From the NCBI RefSeq assembly GCF_000526335.1, contig NZ_JAFW01000001.1, forward strand, positions 1,364,001-1,428,000: a stretch of 64,000 bases of DNA, in the 5' to 3' direction. Source of the DNA: Arthrobacter sp. 31Y. GTDB taxonomy: Bacteria > Actinomycetota > Actinomycetes > Actinomycetales > Micrococcaceae. The position numbers and the translations under genes were made by a program. The notes below the pieces were generated by a model. The model was given only the letters and a program-made list of their open reading frames with translations, ran no database searches and had not been told where the DNA came from. This document shows, in pieces, positions 24,621 through 34,008 of the stretch (position 1 is its first letter; every line of letters begins with the position of its first letter).

Positions 24621-24649
24621 GAAAAATACGCATACCAACGCTTAGTCAT
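24590..24649 (-). CDS. Aromatic-residue-rich leader peptide of DAHP synthase
   Basis: A 19-residue ORF, MTKRWYAYFSLALEGPASN, ending 114 bp upstream of aroG on the same strand. Trp, Tyr, Tyr and Phe occur within five positions, the composition expected for ribosome-mediated attenuation of the aromatic pathway. A mini-ORF MVWL (ATG at 24660, with AGGA 9 nt upstream) ends in ATGA overlapping this start, so translation may be coupled. In Corynebacterium glutamicum a leader peptide likewise controls a DAHP synthase gene, although the sequence differs. Confidence 0.75.
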   Translation of the reverse strand: MTKRWYAYFSLALEGPASN

Positions 24650-24695
24650 AGCCACACCATAACCGCGGTTCCTGACCACGGGCAAATCGCGTCCA

Positions 24696-25715
24696 TCAAG
24701 ATGACAGCACTTTGCGCAGGAACTGCAATTGCTTGATCCAGTGGTGTTCCTGCCCGCCTTCGTGGTTGTTGAAGCGGTACACCTCGATGTCCTTTTCCGG
24801 CGCCCCGCCCTGCTCCCGAGAGCTGGCTCCGTAACTGTTGAAGCTCGCGAACACTGTTGACGGAGGGCAGATGTCGTCCATTTGTGCCGCGGAGAACAGC
24901 GCAGGCACGGTTGCTGCCCGGCCAAGGTGGACGCCGTCGAAATAGTTCAGAACTTCCAGCATGGGCTCGTATTTTTCACGGTGCCGACCCAGGAATCCTG
25001 CGATCTCCGGGTACGGGCCACGCGGGGTGATGTCGATGGCGCGCGGGAAGTCCTGCAGGAAGGGAACGTCGGGCAGTGCGGCGATGACGCCGTCGAGCCT
25101 TCCAGCGGCCAGCCCGGCAGCGGCGACAGTAATGCCGCCGCCCTGGCTGACTCCTGTCAGCACCACTTTTGAGGGGTCGACGGCGGGATGGTTCTGTGCC
25201 GCTTCCACCGCACGGAAGGCGTCCACGTAGACACGGCGGAAGTAGTAGTTATCCTGATGGTCGGCGCCCCGGGTCATGAGGCCCGCATAGTTGACGCCGC
25301 CGGCCGACGGATGCGGGTCCGGGGTGTCGCCGGAGACCCCGCCGTAGCCCTGCCCGCGCGTGTCCATGATGAAGTGCGCGTAGCCGGCCTGGGCCCAACG
25401 GGTGTTCTCGTTGACCAGGCCCCGCCCGCCGGAGTAGCCGATGTACTCCACCACCACGGGAAGCTGCTCCCCGGGGCCGAGCTGCGCGGGTAGATTCAGC
25501 CAGCCCTTAATGCGGTCTCCCCCGAAGCCGGAGAAGGTGACATCGAAGGTGTCGATCACGCTGAGGTAGTTGTCCACAGGCTCAAACACAGCATTGAGCG
25601 GGAGCCCGCGCGCCTCAGCGATGGTGCGGTCCCAGAAGTCATCGAAGTCCACTGGTGCAATTGCTATGGAGGAGTAGTTGCGGAGCTGGTCAAGGGGAAG
25701 GTCAAAGAGGGGCAT
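24696..25715 (-). CDS. Acetyl xylan esterase / cephalosporin-C deacetylase family enzyme
   Basis: 339 residues, the usual length of the AXE1 (CE7) family. Landmarks are DTRGQGYG at 118-125 (oxyanion region), nucleophile Ser190 in LTGVSQGGG, catalytic Asp in SAAQMDDICPP near 278 and His in NNHEGGQEHHW near 318. There is no signal peptide, so it deacetylates imported oligosaccharides in the cytoplasm. It is divergent from the Gfo/Idh gene and shares the LacI-type operator at 25876. Confidence 0.9.
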   Translation of the reverse strand: MPLFDLPLDQLRNYSSIAIAPVDFDDFWDRTIAEARGLPLNAVFEPVDNYLSVIDTFDVTFSGFGGDRIKGWLNLPAQLGPGEQLPVVVEYIGYSGGRGLVNENTRWAQAGYAHFIMDTRGQGYGGVSGDTPDPHPSAGGVNYAGLMTRGADHQDNYYFRRVYVDAFRAVEAAQNHPAVDPSKVVLTGVSQGGGITVAAAGLAAGRLDGVIAALPDVPFLQDFPRAIDITPRGPYPEIAGFLGRHREKYEPMLEVLNYFDGVHLGRAATVPALFSAAQMDDICPPSTVFASFNSYGASSREQGGAPEKDIEVYRFNNHEGGQEHHWIKQLQFLRKVLSS

Positions 25716-25875
25716 GGTCCATTCCGGTTCAGGTGGGTCTGACTGGCGGGTTCAGAGGAGCCGAGATTACAAAGGTCAACCAGAGGACATCCTACGTCAT
25801 GGCAACCTCGATCGGCGTCGATCTTGAATCGTTACATTTTGGCAGGGATCGGGCTAAACTAAACAAAGTCGATCA

Positions 25876-25891
25876 CGGGAAAGCGCTTGCT
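25876..25891. promoter_or_regulatory. LacI-type operator in the esterase / Gfo-Idh divergent region
   Basis: GGGAAAGCGCTTGCTG has the AAAGCGCTT core of LacI-family sites. It lies in the 267-bp divergent gap (25716-25982), 92 bp before the plus-strand start. No other feature was seen in that gap. Confidence 0.6.
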
Positions 25892-25982
25892 GAGGTGTAG
25901 CCTAAACCCGCTCGAACACTTTTGTGAATACCCGGACGACGGCGTCATGCGCCATCGTTGCCGCGCCAGCTTTAGGAGAGCC

Positions 25983-28043
25983 ATGGACACCGCTTCCACA
26001 GAGTCCGCCAGTAGTCCAACACGCCTCCGCGCTAGTGGAGGAAACATCACTGCGCCGGTGAGGATCGCCTTGGTGGGAGTCCACGGCTTCGGCACGCACC
26101 ACCTCCGCAACCTCGATCGGCTCACTGCCATGGGCAAGGTGGACCTTGTTGCGGTGGCCGATCCGAATCCGCCGGCCCCCGGAGATCTGCCGGAAAGCAC
26201 GGCTGTCCACGGAAACCTTGATGAGCTTCTGGCCGGTGACCACCACCCGGACGTCATCATTGTGGCTACGCCCATTCAGACCCATGCCCCGCTGGCCCTG
26301 TCCGTGCTCGCTTCCGAGGCGGATCTCTACCTGGAGAAGCCCCCTGTGGCCTCCATGAGCGACTTCCTTCGCCTCCAGGAAACGGCGGCCAAGGCTGGCC
26401 GCAGTGTCCAGATCGGTTTCCAGAGCCTCGGTTCCCACGCGCTGGCAACATTGGAAAAGCTGGCCGCTGGGCAGGCTTCCGAAGAGTTGCCGGGCATCGG
26501 CACCTTGAAGGGGATCTCAGCTACGGGCCGCTGGGTCCGGGACCGGGCCTACTACAAGCGGTCCCGCTGGGCAGGCAAACGCAGCCTCGATGGCGTGGAT
26601 GTGGTGGATGGCGTCGCCACCAACCCGCTGGCCCATGCGATCGCCACGGCGCTCCGCATCGCCGGAGCACGGGCCGCCGAGGACCTCGCGACCGTGGAAA
26701 CCGACCTCTACCGGGCCAACGACATCGAAGCCGACGACACCTCAGTGATCCGCCTTCGCACCACGAACGGCCTGCCCATCACGTGCGCCCTCACCCTCTG
26801 CGCCACCGAATCAGTGGAACCATATGTGACGCTCCACGGCAGTGAAGGCACGGCAGTTTTCCACTACACAGAGGACCGCGTGACCGTCCGCACCGAAACC
26901 GGCGAAACCACCCACACATTCGGGCGCGACGACCTCACCGAGAACCTCCTCCATCACCTGTCCGAAGGCACGCCACTGCTGAGCCCGCTCGATGACGCTG
27001 GCGCGTTCATGCGTGTCCTGGAAGCCATCAGAACAGCAGAGGCACCTGCGCTGATTCCGGCGGAATGCGTGAATTGGGTGGGAACAGGTGAGCAAGCACA
27101 TGCGGTGATCCCCAGCATCGAGGACATCCTGGAACGCGCCACCCGCGCTCACGCCACGTTCTCCGAACTGGGACTTCCCTGGGCTCGACCCATCACAGGA
27201 GGGGCCGAAGCTCTCTTCTCCCCCGAAGCTGCCACCGCCAAGGGTAACGCCAGCGCAGTCCTCCGTAGTGGCAGCAACCTTGAGCCGGACCTCTCCCCCC
27301 GGCCGTATTTGCACCCGGTGACCACCCCGGCCGGGATAGTGGTCACGGATCACCTGCCGTCGGATCACGTCTGGCACCTCGGCGCAGGATTTGCACTGCA
27401 GGACGTCAATGGAAGCAACTTCTGGGGCGGCCGCAGCTACCGGAGGACAGCGGGTAAGTACGTGGATTTGAAGGACCACGGGAGGATCGAGACCGCAGAT
27501 GTCTCCCGCGAAGGAGACCTCACCACGCTTGACCTCAACTGGATCGCGGCCGACGGCGGCCTGCTTCTGAAGGAGCGACGATCCCTGAGCCGCACAGTCT
27601 TGGACGAGCGCACCTGGCGACTCGACATCCAGACCCGACTCACCGCCGTCGTGGATGTTTCACTGGGCAGCCCCGGTTCGCATGGTGCCTCCGGCAGCGG
27701 CTACGGCGGCTTCTTCTGGCGCCTCCCTGTCAATTCCTCCCCTCGCGTCTTTTCCTCCACCGCCGAGGGTGAACCGTCCGTGCATGGTTCCGTGTCGCCG
27801 TGGCTCGCTTGGACAGGAGAGTTCGACGGCGGCCCTGCCTACCTGGTGTTTGGCGCACCTAGCGAGTCTGCGGACCCATGGTTCGTGCGGTGCAGCGACT
27901 ACCCCGCCGTGGGTTCCGCACTGGCGTGGGACACAGCAGCGGAATTGGCGGAAGGCGAATCCCTCACCCGGAGCAACACGGTGTGGATCAGCGACGGAAC
28001 CCTGAATGTGGCGGAGATCGAGGGTTTGGTTTCAGGCCGATGA
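25983..28043 (+). CDS. Gfo/Idh/MocA oxidoreductase fused to a DUF6807 domain (copy 1)
   Basis: 685 residues from ATG 25983 with AGGAG 6 nt upstream; the frame extends further but without support. Residues 27-370 are a Gfo/Idh/MocA NAD(P)-dependent dehydrogenase: dinucleotide motif GVHGFG (32-37, with His where Gly/Ala is usual) and YLEKPPVAS near 120 with the catalytic EKP. From about residue 430 to the end is a DUF6807 (PmoA-like) domain: SPRPYLHPV, DHVWHLGAGFALQDVNGSNF, GGFFWRLPV. The fusion suggests oxidation of a sugar held by the second domain; the substrate is unknown. ATGA-coupled to the GH78 gene. Confidence 0.85.
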   Translation: MDTASTESASSPTRLRASGGNITAPVRIALVGVHGFGTHHLRNLDRLTAMGKVDLVAVADPNPPAPGDLPESTAVHGNLDELLAGDHHPDVIIVATPIQTHAPLALSVLASEADLYLEKPPVASMSDFLRLQETAAKAGRSVQIGFQSLGSHALATLEKLAAGQASEELPGIGTLKGISATGRWVRDRAYYKRSRWAGKRSLDGVDVVDGVATNPLAHAIATALRIAGARAAEDLATVETDLYRANDIEADDTSVIRLRTTNGLPITCALTLCATESVEPYVTLHGSEGTAVFHYTEDRVTVRTETGETTHTFGRDDLTENLLHHLSEGTPLLSPLDDAGAFMRVLEAIRTAEAPALIPAECVNWVGTGEQAHAVIPSIEDILERATRAHATFSELGLPWARPITGGAEALFSPEAATAKGNASAVLRSGSNLEPDLSPRPYLHPVTTPAGIVVTDHLPSDHVWHLGAGFALQDVNGSNFWGGRSYRRTAGKYVDLKDHGRIETADVSREGDLTTLDLNWIAADGGLLLKERRSLSRTVLDERTWRLDIQTRLTAVVDVSLGSPGSHGASGSGYGGFFWRLPVNSSPRVFSSTAEGEPSVHGSVSPWLAWTGEFDGGPAYLVFGAPSESADPWFVRCSDYPAVGSALAWDTAAELAEGESLTRSNTVWISDGTLNVAEIEGLVSGR

Positions 28044-31000
28044 GCACGGACGCCGCGGAAACCCCACTCATGGCCACCAGCCTCACGGTCGAGGGCTCAG
28101 CGCAGTGCTTGACCGCTCCAGCCGCGCCGGTTTTTGGCTGGTTGCTGGATGCAGGAACCTCCGCGAGCGCAGGGCAAATGGTCCAGACCGCATATCGCCT
28201 CAGGGTGCTGGACCAAACCGGCAAGGACGTATGGGACTCGGGCACCGTTGTCACGGAGCAGCAGCACCACCGTCCCTACACAGGCCCGGACCTGACCCCG
28301 GACAACGACTATCAGTGGACCGTGCAGCTCACTGATGCCACCGGTGCTACGGGTCTACCCAGCAAGTCGTCGTACTTCAGTACGGGTCTCGCCAGCACAG
28401 GCGTGGCGGAAACGGGTGGCTGGACCGCAGAGTGGATTCATCGGGAACCCGGCGGACGCGCGCCGTTGGAACTGGTGGACGGCTTCCTGCGTGTGAGCGG
28501 TTCACCCTGTCTTCCTTGGCCGGTTGCATCCGACGGCAGCACGGTGATCACCGCACGGTTCCGCCTGCGCCTGGGGACTGCCGGGATCCTCCTTCGCAGC
28601 GACGGGCCTGGATCCGGGGTGCTCGTGGAGATCAACCCGAACCGGTCAGCGCTCCTTCGCCCCGCCCCTGATTGGGAGATCGGCGCAATGTCCGCCCCGC
28701 CTACGGAGACGGTGGCTGAGACACCAGCGTTTGGGGCAACTGGTGTTTCCCGTGCCGGGGCACTTCTCGAAGACGGCTGGCAGGATCTGGTCATCACGGA
28801 CGACGGCGAACGCATCACGGTCAGCATCGACGGTGACATGGCCCTGGACGCCACAGTCCCCGGCACCGGCAGCAGCGGCATCGCGTTCCATCAAGGACCA
28901 CGCAGCCAGGCCGAGTACTCGTGGGTCACCGTCCACTGTGGCAGCACTACCCTTCTTCACAGCGACTTGACCAATCCCGCCGCGCTCACGGGCTGGTGCA
29001 CCACCACTCCCCTCCGGCAGCCGGACGAATGGACCCTCGCGAAGACCACCATCAAGCCCGGGGGCAATGTTGTCCGCGCCCGCCTTTATGCCGCTGCGAG
29101 CCATCACGCCGCGTTCTCCATCAACGGCAGCCCGTGCTTGGAGACAACCAACTTCGGCTACCCGGGAGAGCAGTTCTACAACGCAGCCGACGTCACTGAA
29201 GCCCTGCAGAGCAGCGACACCGCCACCTTGACCGCCGTCGCCCATTGGTATGGACCCGGCCAGGGCCGCGCCGCCGGACGTCCAGGCCTGCTGGCCCAGC
29301 TGACGGTGGAGTACGACGACGGCACCCGGAACGTGTTCGGCTCCGGACCTGGGTGGCTGGTGGCCGAAGGTCCCTACCGGCAGAGCGGATACCGGAACGA
29401 TGAGGGCGATCCCATCGAGCATTTCGATGCGACAGCCTGGCCGGAACCACAGCAATGGCACCCGGCAATCTCCCTCGGAACCCACCCGGTCCCCGACTTC
29501 CCCTTCCTGCGGCCCAACGATGCGGGCGTCGCACGCAACTACGCAGCCGCCGTCGAAATTTTCACTGCGGATGACGGAACTCCGGTAGCGGACTTCGGCG
29601 CAGTGGTTCCCGGCCGGCCGGTGGTGGGGTTCCTCCGTGGCGAGCATGGGCGGACGGTGATGCTTCGGGCGGGGTACAACCTCCGGGCGGACGGCCGCGT
29701 TGATACTGGAAAGACACCCAGCCAGAACACGGACATGTCTTTCCCCTACACCCAGGTAGACGGCCCGCAACGCTACGAGGCGGCAGTGCACCTGGGCTTC
29801 CGCTACCTCGAAATGCCTGGTGTGGAGCTCGCAGACCTCGGCGCTGTCGGCGCAACGGTGATCCATGCCGAGCACCCGGAGGAAGGCAGCTTCCACAGCT
29901 CCGATCACACGTTGAACCGGGTCTTCACGCTTCTGCGGGACTCCGCGTTGCTGGGCGTCCAAGAACAGTTCGTGGACACACCAACCCGCGAAAAGGGCCA
30001 GTTCTTGGGCGACGCCGCGAATATCTCCTACGCCACCATGGCCCTGTTTGGTGAGCGTCACTTCACGGCCAAGGCGTTGCGCGAGTTCACAGGATCGGCT
30101 CGCCGCTATTGGCAGAATCCACAAGAGCGTGGGCGCTACAACGCTGTCTATCCCAACGGCGACGGCAAGCGCGACATCCCTGACTTCTCGCTCATGATGC
30201 CCGAATGGGTGGACGAATACTACCGGCTCAGCGGGGATGATGCCTTGGTTGCCGAGCTCCTCCCTCAACTCCAGGACACGGCGGAATACGTCCTGCGCCA
30301 CATCCCCACGGACGGTCCCACCGCCGGGCTGGTGACGCATCTGGGTGGCGGCGGCGGCCCCTACCTCCACGGCATCGTGGACTGGCCTGCTCCCGGGCGC
30401 TTCGGCTACGACATGGACTGCGCGGCGCGCACCACGGTCAACGCCCAGTCGTGGTCAGTGCTCGACGCCGTCAGCCGGCTATGCACCTCGGCCGGCCTTG
30501 AGCTGGAGGCGGCCCGGTTCGGTGGGGCGGCGGCATCGCTGGCTGGACAGATCAACGCCCGGCTGCGCGTGGACGGCGTCATGGTGGACGGACTCTACTC
30601 GGACGGCCGCCCCAGCCTCAACGCCTCACAGCATGCGACCTCGTTCCCGTTGTCCATGGGGATCACTCCCGCTGAACACGCGGCGAAGGATGCCGAGCGA
30701 CTCGCCGGGATGGGAATGCGCCAAGGTCCCATGACCGTGCACCGGCTATTCCGCGCCCTGCTGTCCGCGGGGCGGGTGGACGATGTTGTGAACCTCCTCA
30801 CCGATCCATGCCAGCCCGGCTGGGCCCGCCAGCTCGACGCCGGAGCCTCCTTCACCTGGGAGGCCTGGGAGCTTGATGAGGGCACCGACTACAGCCAGTC
30901 TCACGCATGGTCTGCATCAGTGATCCGGGAGATCCTTGAGTACCTCTTGGGCGTCCGCGTCACCGCTCCGGGTGCGTCCGCCGTCGTGATTCAACCACCG

Positions 31001-31201
31001 GTGTGCCGGCTGGAACATGCCGAGGGCCGCGTACCGACGCAGCGCGGTGTTGTTTCCGTCTCGTGGCGCCGGACGGTGGAGGGAATGGAGCTGGATTGCA
31101 CAGTTCCCGCGGGAGTTATCGCCGAGGTAGTCCTTCCGAGCGGCACGCACGAGGTGGGCCCAGGATCCTGGCATTTCGGTCCGCGAGACGGCACTTCATG
31201 A
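28040..31201 (+). CDS. Alpha-L-rhamnosidase, glycoside hydrolase family 78
   Basis: 1053 residues from ATG 28040, overlapping the previous stop. The N-terminal domains are beta-rich: a fibronectin-like start (TAYRLRVLDQTGKDVWDSG), then a Bac_rhamnosid_N-type domain (ASHHAAFSINGSPCLETTNF, GYPGEQFYNAADVTEAL). The (alpha/alpha)6 catalytic domain from about 620 includes QFVDTPTREKGQFLGDAANI, the family's acidic catalytic stretch, and MMPEWVDEYYRLSGDDALV. The C-terminal beta domain has QPPVCRLEHAEGRVPTQRG. No signal peptide is seen, so it acts on imported rhamnosides. Its stop lies inside palindrome D. Confidence 0.9.
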   Translation: MSTDAAETPLMATSLTVEGSAQCLTAPAAPVFGWLLDAGTSASAGQMVQTAYRLRVLDQTGKDVWDSGTVVTEQQHHRPYTGPDLTPDNDYQWTVQLTDATGATGLPSKSSYFSTGLASTGVAETGGWTAEWIHREPGGRAPLELVDGFLRVSGSPCLPWPVASDGSTVITARFRLRLGTAGILLRSDGPGSGVLVEINPNRSALLRPAPDWEIGAMSAPPTETVAETPAFGATGVSRAGALLEDGWQDLVITDDGERITVSIDGDMALDATVPGTGSSGIAFHQGPRSQAEYSWVTVHCGSTTLLHSDLTNPAALTGWCTTTPLRQPDEWTLAKTTIKPGGNVVRARLYAAASHHAAFSINGSPCLETTNFGYPGEQFYNAADVTEALQSSDTATLTAVAHWYGPGQGRAAGRPGLLAQLTVEYDDGTRNVFGSGPGWLVAEGPYRQSGYRNDEGDPIEHFDATAWPEPQQWHPAISLGTHPVPDFPFLRPNDAGVARNYAAAVEIFTADDGTPVADFGAVVPGRPVVGFLRGEHGRTVMLRAGYNLRADGRVDTGKTPSQNTDMSFPYTQVDGPQRYEAAVHLGFRYLEMPGVELADLGAVGATVIHAEHPEEGSFHSSDHTLNRVFTLLRDSALLGVQEQFVDTPTREKGQFLGDAANISYATMALFGERHFTAKALREFTGSARRYWQNPQERGRYNAVYPNGDGKRDIPDFSLMMPEWVDEYYRLSGDDALVAELLPQLQDTAEYVLRHIPTDGPTAGLVTHLGGGGGPYLHGIVDWPAPGRFGYDMDCAARTTVNAQSWSVLDAVSRLCTSAGLELEAARFGGAAASLAGQINARLRVDGVMVDGLYSDGRPSLNASQHATSFPLSMGITPAEHAAKDAERLAGMGMRQGPMTVHRLFRALLSAGRVDDVVNLLTDPCQPGWARQLDAGASFTWEAWELDEGTDYSQSHAWSASVIREILEYLLGVRVTAPGASAVVIQPPVCRLEHAEGRVPTQRGVVSVSWRRTVEGMELDCTVPAGVIAEVVLPSGTHEVGPGSWHFGPRDGTS

Positions 31202-31240
31202 CATTGTTCCTCGTCGGAACTGTCATCAAATGCCATCTCG
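31184..31240. repeat. Imperfect long palindrome D at the GH78 / binding-protein junction
   Basis: CGAGACGGCACTTCATGACA pairs with TGTCATCAAATGCCATCTCG (ending 31240). The arms match at most positions, and GTTCC/GGAAC closes around TCGT. It includes the GH78 stop and ends 16 bp before the stop of the convergent binding-protein gene. No second copy was seen in the window. Confidence 0.7.
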
Positions 31241-31255
31241 CGGGAACCGTAGGGG

Positions 31256-32551
31256 CTAACTCAGCGAGCTCTTCGCTTCGTCCATCGCCTTCTTGGCAGC
31301 CTCGGCGGGAGACAACCTGTTGAAGTGGACTTCCAGGGCATAGCGTCCCAGAGCCTCGACGGCGGAGCTGGACCCTGCCGGGGGAACGGGCACGGCGTCT
31401 CCCAGTTCGGAGGAGATTTCATCGATGAATTTGGCGGTGGCGGCGTCCTCTGGCGTTAGCTTGGGAAGGACTGCGGCGCGGACCTCCGAGTTGCCCGGGA
31501 TACCGCGATCGGCCAACGCTATTTCACCGGCCTCCACATTGTTGGCGAGGAAGTCAACGAACTTCTGGACCTCCGCCGGGTGCTTGGTCCGCGAACTCGC
31601 GGACCAGAACTGGGAGGACTTGTAGAACTGCTGTGCACTGGCGGCGTTGCCGTCCGTGCTCGGTGGACGGTGAATCTCCAACGGCTGGCCCGAAGCTTTG
31701 GTGAGGGCGCTCAGTTGATTGGACCAGTACCAAGCGAGTCCAAACCTGTTGGTAGCCAATCCCTGCTGGTCAACGGAAGCCGTGGCGTCCTCCGTCATCA
31801 CGGATGCGGGCGGCACGGCCTTGGAATCGCGGAGCTCTGCCTGGTATTCGTACCATCCCGTCAAGTCGCCCTCATCAAAGCCGAATTTGCCGTCGGCGGT
31901 GAAGAGGGATTTACCGTGTTGGCGGAACCAGAGGTTCATGGGTGCGTCACCGCTGACAGCACCCGAACCGTAAACCCCGCTCTTGCTGCCTTCGGTAATG
32001 GAGGCCGCCGTTTTGTTGTATTCGTCCCAGGTCCACGTCTTGTCATCGGGCAAAGTGACACCGCTGGCCGCGAGGATGGAGGGGTTCGCCAAAACCACTT
32101 GGGCGTTCACGCCGGCAGTTACCGCGTACTGCTTGCCTTCAACCTTTCCGGCGTCTGCCACTGCTGAGTCGAACTTGGCGAGATCTACGTCCTTCAGCTC
32201 GAGCAGGGCGCCGCGTTCGGCATACTCGCCCAGGTAGGCGGCATCCATTTGAATGACGTCCGGGGCGTCCTGCGAGGCCACCTGGGTGGCTAGTTTGTCC
32301 CAATATCCGGACCAATCGCCGTATTCGCCTTTGATTTTGATGGTGGGATTCTGCGCTTCGAAAGCGTCAATAAGTTTTTGGGTCATCTTGTGCCGGACAT
32401 CCGAACCCCACCAACTGAAACGAAGGGTCACGGTGCCGTCCGAGGAAGCTTGCTGGGATCCGCTGCCACAACCAGTCATGGTGATGGCGATGGCGACCGC
32501 CGCTGCTGCGACTTTGGCGGCTAGATTTTTTCGTGCTCGAGTAGACATCAA
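31256..32551 (-). CDS. ABC transporter sugar-binding lipoprotein (orphan, no adjacent permeases)
   Basis: 431 residues of the extracellular solute-binding family 1 type. The lipoprotein signal is VAIAITMTGCGSGSQQ with lipobox Cys near residue 28. The mature part has LRFSWWGSDVRHKMTQ and EYGDWSGYWDKLATQVASQD. It is clearly paralogous to the protein at 40312-41688 (shared EYGDWSGYWDKLATQVA, YKSSQFWSASSRTKHP versus YKASQFWSASSRTKHP), but no permease gene adjoins it. A LacI-type operator lies 31 bp upstream. It probably feeds one of the two permease pairs in the locus. Confidence 0.9.
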   Translation of the reverse strand: MMSTRARKNLAAKVAAAAVAIAITMTGCGSGSQQASSDGTVTLRFSWWGSDVRHKMTQKLIDAFEAQNPTIKIKGEYGDWSGYWDKLATQVASQDAPDVIQMDAAYLGEYAERGALLELKDVDLAKFDSAVADAGKVEGKQYAVTAGVNAQVVLANPSILAASGVTLPDDKTWTWDEYNKTAASITEGSKSGVYGSGAVSGDAPMNLWFRQHGKSLFTADGKFGFDEGDLTGWYEYQAELRDSKAVPPASVMTEDATASVDQQGLATNRFGLAWYWSNQLSALTKASGQPLEIHRPPSTDGNAASAQQFYKSSQFWSASSRTKHPAEVQKFVDFLANNVEAGEIALADRGIPGNSEVRAAVLPKLTPEDAATAKFIDEISSELGDAVPVPPAGSSSAVEALGRYALEVHFNRLSPAEAAKKAMDEAKSSLS

Positions 32552-32581
32552 ACGTCCTTATCTGAGTCGTGCGCTACGGGC

Positions 32582-32597
32582 AGAAAACGCTTTCTCA
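32582..32597. promoter_or_regulatory. LacI-type operator upstream of the orphan binding-protein gene
   Basis: AGAAAACGCTTTCTCA at 32582-32597 is the reverse-strand form of the locus consensus GAGAAAGCGTTTTCTC. It is 31 bp before the ATG of the minus-strand gene, a position suited to repression. Confidence 0.8.
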
Positions 32598-32691
32598 GCG
32601 TAGGTGTGTGCTACATCACTCGTCAAGGGATTTATTGTTTGTTTACCCTTATGGTCTTAACAGAAGCGCTCAATATCTATCACCAGCGGTT

Positions 32692-33966
32692 TCAGCTGCG
32701 TCGACGGACCGAGAAGCGCCAGAGCAGGAATCCAATCACGGCCGCGGACACCATGCCCAACGCCCCCGTGACCACCAGTCCGGTCCGGACGCCAAAGTCC
32801 TCAGTGAGCCACCCGGCCAGCAGCCCGCCCAAAGCGTGACCGCCCAGCAGCAGCGGGAAATAGAGGGCCAGGACCCTGCCGCGCACGCTGGCGCCGGCCT
32901 CGAGCTGTACTGCGGTGGCTGCACTGGTGAGGAACACCAGGGTCATGAAGCCCACCACAATGAGCATCACCACGAACCACTCCTGCGTGGGCATCAGAGC
33001 AGCCAGACCTTGCGTCAGGCCGAAGAGCCCGGCACTGGCCACGATCCCCTTCCGCCCAAAGCGCTTGATGCGGGTGGCCACCAACGCACCTGCGAGTGCC
33101 CCCAATGCACTCACAGTGTTGAAGAGCCCAAAGCCCGCAGGCCCGCTGTGCCACACCCCGTCTGCGAACGCCGCGAGGACTACCGGGCCGTTCATGCCGA
33201 ACGCGCCCAGCAATCCCGCAAGGAGCATAGTCAGCAGCAGGGGTGGACGAGCCCGGACGAAGCGGAAGCCGGCCAGGATCTGGCCGCGCCGGGCACCCGG
33301 CTCAGGCGCTTCCGGAGAATGATGCAGCTCCCCCGGCCTGATGGAAGCGATCATCACCAGGACCGATACGCCAATCAAAGCGTTGGCCCCGAAGGCCGCT
33401 GCCGGACCCGCTTGGGCAATGACCACACCCGCCAATGCCGGGCCGGCCATGGCTCCCAACTGCCCTATTGCGCTGTTGAGGCCGATTGCTGCGGGCAGGC
33501 CAGCGTCGCCCACTACCTCGTTGACGAACACTTGCCGTGCCGGTCCATCGATCGCGCTGGTGATGCCCAAGGCGATGCAGGACGCATAGACCACCCACAC
33601 ATCCGTGCCGCCCATCGCGTTCCACACAGCCAAACCTGCGGCCAACAAAGCGGCGACGGACTGACAGACCAGGAGGATACGGCGCTTGGGGAAGAGGTCC
33701 ACCAGCACGCCGCTGATGGGGCCCACCACCAGCATAGGAAGGAATTGGAGGGCGACGGCGACCCCAACTGCCGCCGGACTGCCCGTGAGTTGCAGCACCA
33801 GCCAATCCTGGGCGAGCCGCTGCATCCACACCCCGCCGCTCCCTACAAGGGAGAGCGTTACGAAGATCCGGTAATTGTGGTGCCTGAGCGGGTAATGCCA
33901 GCTTTCCGTGGAGCGGGCACGCGGTTCGGTGGATTTGGGGCGCAGTGGGAACGGGCGCGGCGACAC
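32692..33966 (-). CDS. Major facilitator superfamily transporter (MFS_3 / EntS-like)
   Basis: 424 residues with about 12 hydrophobic helices. The N-terminus WHYPLRHHNYRIFVTLSLVG, the next motif WMQRLAQDWLVLQLTGS and the loop GVLVDLFPKRRILLVCQS (MFS motif A-like) point to the drug/siderophore-exporter branch with MFS_3 Pfam type. The start is a GTG at 33966 with a weak ribosome-binding site. It lies inside the sugar locus, but no operator is evident upstream, so it may be unrelated to sugar use. Confidence 0.85.
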   Translation of the reverse strand: MSPRPFPLRPKSTEPRARSTESWHYPLRHHNYRIFVTLSLVGSGGVWMQRLAQDWLVLQLTGSPAAVGVAVALQFLPMLVVGPISGVLVDLFPKRRILLVCQSVAALLAAGLAVWNAMGGTDVWVVYASCIALGITSAIDGPARQVFVNEVVGDAGLPAAIGLNSAIGQLGAMAGPALAGVVIAQAGPAAAFGANALIGVSVLVMIASIRPGELHHSPEAPEPGARRGQILAGFRFVRARPPLLLTMLLAGLLGAFGMNGPVVLAAFADGVWHSGPAGFGLFNTVSALGALAGALVATRIKRFGRKGIVASAGLFGLTQGLAALMPTQEWFVVMLIVVGFMTLVFLTSAATAVQLEAGASVRGRVLALYFPLLLGGHALGGLLAGWLTEDFGVRTGLVVTGALGMVSAAVIGFLLWRFSVRRRS

Positions 33967-34008
33967 GGAGTGTTCTGCTCGATTCAGCGGGTTGGGTCGG
34001 ATTTTTAT

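Noticed and set aside
28646..30370. Minus-strand open frame of 574 codons inside the GH78 gene
   Set aside because: It is fully inside a clear rhamnosidase gene on the other strand, has no recognisable domain, and fits the usual antisense openness of high-GC genes.
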